From Pelagibacterium sp. 26DY04 (GTDB taxonomy: Bacteria; Pseudomonadota; Alphaproteobacteria; Rhizobiales; Devosiaceae): a DNA stretch of 64,000 nucleotides. Location of the stretch: contig NZ_CP101731.1 in NCBI RefSeq assembly GCF_031202305.1, positions 124,001-188,000 on the forward strand, written 5' to 3'. Below are positions 55,383 to 64,000 of the stretch, piece after piece (the stretch's first letter is position 1; each line of letters opens with the position of its first letter). The notes beneath the pieces are model-generated. The model saw nothing but the letters and a program-made list of their open reading frames with translations. It had not been told where the DNA came from and searched no databases. The position numbers and the translations under genes were made by a program.

Positions 55383-58292
55383 ATGACATACAGAAAGAAA
55401 CTCATCGAAGTCGCCATCCCGCTCGAAGCGATCAACGCGGCGTCGGCTCGTGAGAAGTCGATCCGGCATGGGCATCCGTCCACGCTGCATCTGTGGTGGG
55501 CGCGACGACCGCTGGCGGCGTGCCGGGCTGTACTTTTCGCCCAGCTCGTCGATGACCCTTCTTCTCGTGTCGATGAACTGCTCGCCGACTCAAAACTCCG
55601 TGCTCAGGCGGAGGCGGAGCTACCGGAGCGCCTAGCCGCCTGGGAGAAGAGCAAGGCCTCAGCGCAGGGGACGGCGGCGAATGCGCCCGAGCCGACACTG
55701 GAGGATGTGGCGGTCGAGATCGAACGGAAGCGTCTCTTCACCATCATTGAGGAACTGGTGAAGTGGGAGAACTCGACCAATGAGGAGGTGCTGGAGCGCG
55801 CGCGGGCCGAGATCCGGCGCAGCTGCGGCGGCGAGCTGCCCCCGGTCTATGACCCGTTTTCGGGCGGCGGGTCGATCCCGCTGGAGGCGCAGCGGCTGGG
55901 CCTGCCCGCCTATGGGTCCGACCTGAACCCGGTGGCTGTGATGATCGGCAAGGCGATGATCGAGATCCCGCCGAAGTTCAAGGACATGTCCCCCATCCAT
56001 CCCGGCATCAAGGAGCGGTCGTTCTACCGTAACTCCGAAGGGCTGGCCGAGGACGTGAAATATTACGGCGCATGGATTCGCGAGAAGGCGTGGGAGCGCA
56101 TCGGGCATCTCTACCCCCAGGTGGACCTGTCCAAGGACTATGGCGGCGGCAAGGGGACCGTGATCGCCTGGATCTGGGCGCGGACGGTGCCGAGCCCGGA
56201 CCCGGCCTTTGCGAATGTGCAGGTTCCACTGATCTCCAGCTTCATGCTGAGCTCGAAGAAGGGAAAAGAAACATGGATCGAGCCCATCGCGGACCGGGGC
56301 ACAAAGACCATCACCTACAGGGTGCGTAGAGGCGGGACGAAATCAGAACTTGAGGCAGCGGCGCTGGGCACCACAGCAGGAAAGCGTCAGGCGTTTCGCT
56401 GTATCATGTCAGATGCTGCAATTCCTTACGACCACATTCGGAATGCTGGAAAGACCGGCAAAATGGGCCAAGAACTCATCGCGATCGTCGCTGAGAGAAA
56501 GGGCGGTCGAGCCTACTTGGCGCCATCGCCACATCACAAGGAAATCGCACTATCAGCGGTCCCCGATTGGAAACCTGAGACAGAGCTTCCAGAGAATCCT
56601 CGGGACTTCAAGACACCGAACTATGGTTTGAATACGTTCGGCGACCTCTTCACGTCTCGCCAGTTAGTAGCGTTGAATACGTTCTGCGACCTGATCTCCG
56701 AAGCGCGGGATCAAATCAGAGCGGATGCGGTGGCAGCCGGAAGGAAAGGTAATGGCGAGCCTCTGGCAGAGGGCGGGTCGGATGGTCTTGCCTATGCAGA
56801 AGCCGTCAGCGTCTTCTTCGCTTTCGGCATCTCTAAAATGACAGACTATCACTCAACCATTACATCTTGGCACCACGGACGGGAAATTATTCGGAATGCA
56901 TTTGGCCGCCAAGCGCTTCCAATGACATGGGACTTTACCGAAGCTAATCCGTTCTCACATTCCACAGGAAACTGGGGGAACTGCGTTGAATGGGGCTTCA
57001 AGACACTCGACCAGCTGCAATTGGCTGCCCCCGGGCGCATCGTGCAACAGGACGCTCAGTCCGCCAATTATCCGGCGGGAACTGTGATCTCTACCGATCC
57101 GCCATACTACGACAACATCGGATACGCCGATCTCTCAGACTACTTCTATGCGTGGATGCGGAGATCCCTGCGAAACACCTATCCGGAGCTATTCGGCGTA
57201 CTGGCCACACCAAAATCCGAAGAACTGGTAGCGACACCATATCGGCACGGTACGAAAGAACGGGCCGAAGCCTTCTTCTTGGAAGGTATGGGGAAAGCCA
57301 TTCAAGGAATGTCTGAGCAGTCCTCTGCTGAGTTTCCCACAGCGATCTACTATGCTTTCAAGCAGAGCGAGATCGATCAGGAAGGCATCAGTTCGACGGG
57401 CTGGGCGACCTTCCTGCAAGCGGTGGTCGAAGCTGGGTATGCGGTCGTCGGCACATGGCCAATTCGTACCGAAATGGCGAACCGCATGATTGCCTCGGGC
57501 ACCAATGCCTTGGCCAACTCGGTCGTGCTCGTATGTCGCAAGAAGGAGGCAACGGCCGAGGTCATCACTCGCGCAGAATTCATCCGTGCTCTCAAGCGCG
57601 AATTGCCCCCAGCCATCGCCGAGCTCCAGGCCGCGAACATCGCCCCGGCCGACATGCCGCAGTCGGCGATCGGCCCCGGCATGGGCGTTTTCTCGCGCTA
57701 CAAGGCCGTGCTGGAATCCGACGACAGTCCGATGAGCGTGAAGACCGCGCTGCAACTCATCAATCGTGAACTCGACGAGTATCTTGGAGGCATTCAGGGC
57801 GAGTTCGACGCCGACACGCGCTTCGCCATCACTTGGTTCGAGCAGAACGGAAACGGCAAGGGGGACTACGGTGTCGCCGACAATCTCGCCCGTGCGCGCG
57901 GCATTTCTGTCGACAGCGTCAAGCACGCTGGCATCGTCGAAAGCGCCGCCGGTAAGGTCCGCATCTTCTCCCGCGATGAACTCGATGACGATTGGGAGCC
58001 TGAGGAAGACCGCCATTTGACGGTGTGGGAATGCCTCCAGCATCTGGTCCGACAGCATGAGAAAGATGGCATATCTCACGATACAGCCGTGCTTTTGAAG
58101 AAGATCAACACGCACGCCGAGGCGGTGAAGGATCTCGCCTACTGCCTTTACGACATCTGCGCGAACAAGCGGAAGGATGCGAAGGAGGCCACCGCCTACA
58201 ACGCTTTGATCGCAGACTGGGCGGAACTGACGCGGCAGACGGCGGCAATCCACGACACGAGCGGCGATCGCCAGATCCGGCTGGACATTTAA
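55383..58292 (+). CDS. DUF1156 domain DNA methylase (anti-phage associated)
   Basis: A 969-residue amino-methyltransferase. The N-terminus (LIEVAIPLEAINAASAREKS, then HPSTLHLWWARRPLAA) is the DUF1156 hallmark. The AdoMet motif is DPFSGGGSIPLEA (about 158) with YGSDLNPVAV. The catalytic motif is STDPPYYDNIGYADL (near 570), of the N6-adenine/N4-cytosine type. Between them lies a variable region that probably recognises the target site and has markedly lower GC than its flanks. The ATG at 55383 is 7 bases after the preceding stop. It most likely protects host DNA from the linked helicase-nuclease. Confidence 0.9.
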   Translation: MTYRKKLIEVAIPLEAINAASAREKSIRHGHPSTLHLWWARRPLAACRAVLFAQLVDDPSSRVDELLADSKLRAQAEAELPERLAAWEKSKASAQGTAANAPEPTLEDVAVEIERKRLFTIIEELVKWENSTNEEVLERARAEIRRSCGGELPPVYDPFSGGGSIPLEAQRLGLPAYGSDLNPVAVMIGKAMIEIPPKFKDMSPIHPGIKERSFYRNSEGLAEDVKYYGAWIREKAWERIGHLYPQVDLSKDYGGGKGTVIAWIWARTVPSPDPAFANVQVPLISSFMLSSKKGKETWIEPIADRGTKTITYRVRRGGTKSELEAAALGTTAGKRQAFRCIMSDAAIPYDHIRNAGKTGKMGQELIAIVAERKGGRAYLAPSPHHKEIALSAVPDWKPETELPENPRDFKTPNYGLNTFGDLFTSRQLVALNTFCDLISEARDQIRADAVAAGRKGNGEPLAEGGSDGLAYAEAVSVFFAFGISKMTDYHSTITSWHHGREIIRNAFGRQALPMTWDFTEANPFSHSTGNWGNCVEWGFKTLDQLQLAAPGRIVQQDAQSANYPAGTVISTDPPYYDNIGYADLSDYFYAWMRRSLRNTYPELFGVLATPKSEELVATPYRHGTKERAEAFFLEGMGKAIQGMSEQSSAEFPTAIYYAFKQSEIDQEGISSTGWATFLQAVVEAGYAVVGTWPIRTEMANRMIASGTNALANSVVLVCRKKEATAEVITRAEFIRALKRELPPAIAELQAANIAPADMPQSAIGPGMGVFSRYKAVLESDDSPMSVKTALQLINRELDEYLGGIQGEFDADTRFAITWFEQNGNGKGDYGVADNLARARGISVDSVKHAGIVESAAGKVRIFSRDELDDDWEPEEDRHLTVWECLQHLVRQHEKDGISHDTAVLLKKINTHAEAVKDLAYCLYDICANKRKDAKEATAYNALIADWAELTRQTAAIHDTSGDRQIRLDI

Positions 58293-58304
58293 GGGGGTAC
58301 GGAC

Positions 58305-61601
<3,297 letters not shown>

Positions 61602-61638
61602 CAAGGTGGACCTCGGCTTGCTCGGTCCGTCGCCGATG

Positions 61639-61840
61639 TCAGGCTGACTGGTGAGATGCCCTTGGCGTGAGGCCCAGGGTGCGCGCCAGACTCAGCAGCC
61701 GTCGGCATGCGCGGTTATAGTTTAGGGTGGACCAGACCATGTTGAACGGCAAGATCTCGCCCGAGAGCTCCCGATAGATGATGCCAGGAGACGGCGCAAC
61801 AGTCGTGGCCTCGCTCGTCAGCGTGAGGCCGCGACCTACG
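61639..61840 (-). pseudogene. C-terminal remnant of a LysR-family regulator
   Basis: On the minus strand one frame reads GRGLTLTSEATTVAPSPG, then YRELSGEILPFNMVWS and RRLLSLARTLG, ending with TGA at 61639. This is the pattern of the last 60 residues of a LysR effector domain. Upstream the similarity stops near 61840 and no start or DNA-binding domain is present, so the gene was cut, probably when the island inserted or was rearranged. The rest of the gap 61602-61889 shows nothing. Confidence 0.6.
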
Positions 61841-61889
61841 GACCATGGACAGGATAATGTCGCGACCGACCTGCTAGAGCACGTCCTGC

Positions 61890-63881
61890 TTAATCGGGGT
61901 TATATCCCTCCGTTCCCTGCTTTTGAATCGGATCGCTTACCATGGCATTGAAACCTCCTATGCCTGCACGATTACAGGCGCGTGACGCCGGGGCGGACCG
62001 GGCCTTCGCCCGGGCTCCCAATACGGCAGTCAGTTCGGCACCGGACATAATCCTGTCGTCGACGAGGCGACCGGCCAGCGTGAGCACGGCGTCACGCTCC
62101 TGGGCAATGATGGCGACGGCGCGGTCCAGCAGGCGCTTGAGGTCGTTGTCCACTGCAGCGAGAAGGCTATCGGAGCGGATACCGCGCTGGGCAATGCGGC
62201 GTGAGACCAGCGTATCGCCAAGACCCTGGCTCTCATAGGCGTTGAGCAGCAGTTCGGTGGCATGGGCGAGATCGGATTCCGCACCGGCATTGGCGCCCGC
62301 ACCCACAACCATGTCGGCGGCACGACCGCCCAAGGCCACAGTCACGATGTCCTCGAGAACCGCGCGCGTGGGCACGATGGTGGGCAGGCCGGTGCGTGTG
62401 AAGCCACCAGCCGATCCTGAGGGGACGATGGTCACCATATCCACCGTCTGACCTAGCCGGTGCGCCACCAGGGCATGACCGATCTCGTGGATGGCGATCG
62501 CGCGGATGTCGGCGGGGGAGCGGTTGTCCTTGGGGGCCATCTGCGTGACGAGATCGGAAACGGCCAGAGCGCGGTTTTCCGATCGGGCGACTGCGCGCGC
62601 CTGCTTGACCCATCCCTCGATAGCGGCCGGCGTTGCCCCGAGCCCGAGGCGGCCGAGCTTGCCGATATCGGTATCGGCAAGCTCGTTACCGAGCCAGTAG
62701 CGCAGGACGGCGAGAACCTCCTCCTCGGTCGCTGGCGGGAACACGGAGACTCGCTGCTGCAAACGGCCCGGACGGATCAGGGCCGAGTCCAGCCGCTCAT
62801 AATAATTGGTCGCTCCGATCAACAGGACTTTTCGGCCGGACTTTCTCAGCCTATCGATTTCGGTGAGGAACAGGGTGATGACCGGTGTCCACCAATCCCT
62901 CCCCCGGCTGTCCATGGTTTCGCGGTCGGGGAGCGCGTCGAGTTCATCGAGGAAGCCGATGGCCGGTTCGGACGACAGGACCTGGTCGACAAAGGACTTC
63001 AGGTTGCGCGCGACGCCACCCAGAGCCCCGTCCCCCGTGGCGAACCAGCTTCCGATACTGGTGGGCACAAACGTCCAGCCAGCGGTCGCGGCAAGACTGT
63101 TGGCAATCAGGGTCTTGCCGGTCCCCGGAGGGCCCTCGAGGGCAATATAGGGCACCTGCTCGGGCTGGAGGCTCCCTGCCTCGACTGCGCTAAGGTCGCG
63201 CAGCAGCTGATCCGACCAGGTGCGCACCGGTCCGGTCAGCGGGAGCTGATCGAGACGCGGGACATTGGCGGACGGTGCTGTATTTTTACGTTCGAGCGCC
63301 CTTTGCAGATTGGCCACGCACGCGCCGGCGCGCAGGCCGGGACGGATCGAGGCAAGAACAATATCGAGGCTCAGCCGGGCCATCTGATTGGACACACCCC
63401 GGGCGACACCGCCGGTCACGCGCCGGATGGTCTTGCGCAGCAGGGAAGGCGTCAGCGGCGGCAGGGTGACAGTGAGATCGGCGGCGGCCAGCACCGACTC
63501 GTCGAGCAGCCCCTGAGGATCGTGGGTGACGAACATCACGCTGTGGCCATCCTGGAGCATACCAAGCTCGTCGCGTCCGGCACGGTAACGCACCCCGCCG
63601 GACTTCTTGAGTTCGGTCACCGGGACCACCATCGGAGCGCGCTCCATGGACCGCACATATTCGGACACCATGGACACCCAGTCAGCGCCGGCAACGGCCA
63701 GGATGAATACGCCTGGGTGCTTCTTGAGCACGGTCCGCATGCGCCGGGTCAGGGCGATATCGAGCGCGGTTCGCGCCAGGGTGGTTTCGGCGTCCTCGCG
63801 CCGGGTTTTTCCCGCGTCATTCTTGTGAATGGCTTCCGGGAAGCCGTCATCGGGATCAGCACGGTTGGGAAGTTCGATCAT
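61890..63881 (-). CDS. Soluble FtsH-like AAA ATPase/M41 metalloprotease
   Basis: A 663-residue protein. The AAA module has Walker A GPPGTGKT (about 252-259), Walker B IGFLDELDALP, and the second region of homology with IGATNYYERLDSALIRPGRLQQRV. The C-terminal M41 protease domain has the zinc motif HEIGHALVAH (near 465) and the third ligand region AESDLAHATELL. There is no N-terminal membrane helix, unlike housekeeping FtsH; instead about 220 residues of unassigned sequence precede the AAA module. It is a stand-alone accessory relative of FtsH, on the far side of the LysR remnant from the defence operon. The substrate is unknown. Confidence 0.85.
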   Translation of the reverse strand: MIELPNRADPDDGFPEAIHKNDAGKTRREDAETTLARTALDIALTRRMRTVLKKHPGVFILAVAGADWVSMVSEYVRSMERAPMVVPVTELKKSGGVRYRAGRDELGMLQDGHSVMFVTHDPQGLLDESVLAAADLTVTLPPLTPSLLRKTIRRVTGGVARGVSNQMARLSLDIVLASIRPGLRAGACVANLQRALERKNTAPSANVPRLDQLPLTGPVRTWSDQLLRDLSAVEAGSLQPEQVPYIALEGPPGTGKTLIANSLAATAGWTFVPTSIGSWFATGDGALGGVARNLKSFVDQVLSSEPAIGFLDELDALPDRETMDSRGRDWWTPVITLFLTEIDRLRKSGRKVLLIGATNYYERLDSALIRPGRLQQRVSVFPPATEEEVLAVLRYWLGNELADTDIGKLGRLGLGATPAAIEGWVKQARAVARSENRALAVSDLVTQMAPKDNRSPADIRAIAIHEIGHALVAHRLGQTVDMVTIVPSGSAGGFTRTGLPTIVPTRAVLEDIVTVALGGRAADMVVGAGANAGAESDLAHATELLLNAYESQGLGDTLVSRRIAQRGIRSDSLLAAVDNDLKRLLDRAVAIIAQERDAVLTLAGRLVDDRIMSGAELTAVLGARAKARSAPASRACNRAGIGGFNAMVSDPIQKQGTEGYNPD

Positions 63882-64000
63882 GGCAAAACTCTCCCGCCGC
63901 GAACGGGAAGCACCGTTCGCGCGCTTAGATGAATGAGAGGATGAGTTGGGACGGATAGGTCCGGGTCAGGACGCGATCAGCGCCGGCGTGTCAGGGTCAT

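Noticed and set aside
63882..64000. Possible end of another minus-strand gene (a short frame ending at 63966)
   Set aside because: Only ten codons are visible and there is no recognisable sequence, so no gene can be supported.

Overview
The window reads as chromosomal DNA of a GC-rich alphaproteobacterium, most likely Hyphomicrobiales and possibly Devosia/Pelagibacterium-like. The clues are an IF-3 gene with a rhizobial-type sequence beginning at an ATT codon, a nos-type FMN-transferase gene, and generally high GC at third codon positions. The genus is inference. I saw no rRNA, tRNA or CRISPR array.

Bases 1-35000 are ordinary metabolic and transport chromosome. In order they hold: the 3' end of a nosR/nirI gene with a nosX/apbE gene; infC divergent from an alpha/beta hydrolase; a GNAT acetyltransferase; a minus-strand operon with a TAT-exported small cysteine protein, a TlpA thioredoxin, a LolD/FtsX-type ABC transporter and a HypT-like LysR regulator; an exported M20 peptidase; an FMN-dependent L-lactate dehydrogenase; an iron-siderophore uptake operon (ATPase, two permeases, a sucrase/ferredoxin-like reductase, two paralogous binding proteins); a full potassium operon in the unusual order kdpF-B-A-C-D-E; a minus-strand trio of inositol-phosphate synthase, histidine phosphatase and a glycosidase whose barrel looks circularly permuted; and a phosphodiester scavenging cluster (SorC-type regulator, ugpB-A-E, glycerophosphodiesterase, PhoD, HAD phosphatase) that lacks its own ATPase gene.

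Bases about 35001-61840 form a large accessory defence island. It starts in an AT-rich, gene-poor junction. This is followed by an unrecognised 325-residue protein, a small protein and a PIN-domain remnant. Two long operons then diverge from a short control region at 49111-49326 that carries an almost perfect palindrome. The leftward arm encodes an AddB-like nuclease, an AddA-like helicase-nuclease, a DUF6361 protein, a PLD-family protein and a large helicase, with overlapping or nearly touching genes. The rightward arm encodes a WYL regulator, an SNF2 helicase with a C-terminal DUF3883 nuclease-like domain, an unrecognised 543-residue protein, a DUF1156 DNA methylase and a DUF499 ATPase with an N-terminal Swt1-type HEPN domain. 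The methylase gene is compositionally mosaic. The right edge carries the C-terminal remnant of a LysR gene.

A soluble FtsH-like AAA/M41 protease follows. The rightward arm looks like a modification-dependent anti-phage system: the methylase would mark self, the helicase-nuclease and the BrxC/PglY-like ATPase would act on invaders, and the HEPN domain could add RNA cleavage. The two-armed arrangement under one WYL operator, and the 543-residue component, are the best candidates for something not yet described.
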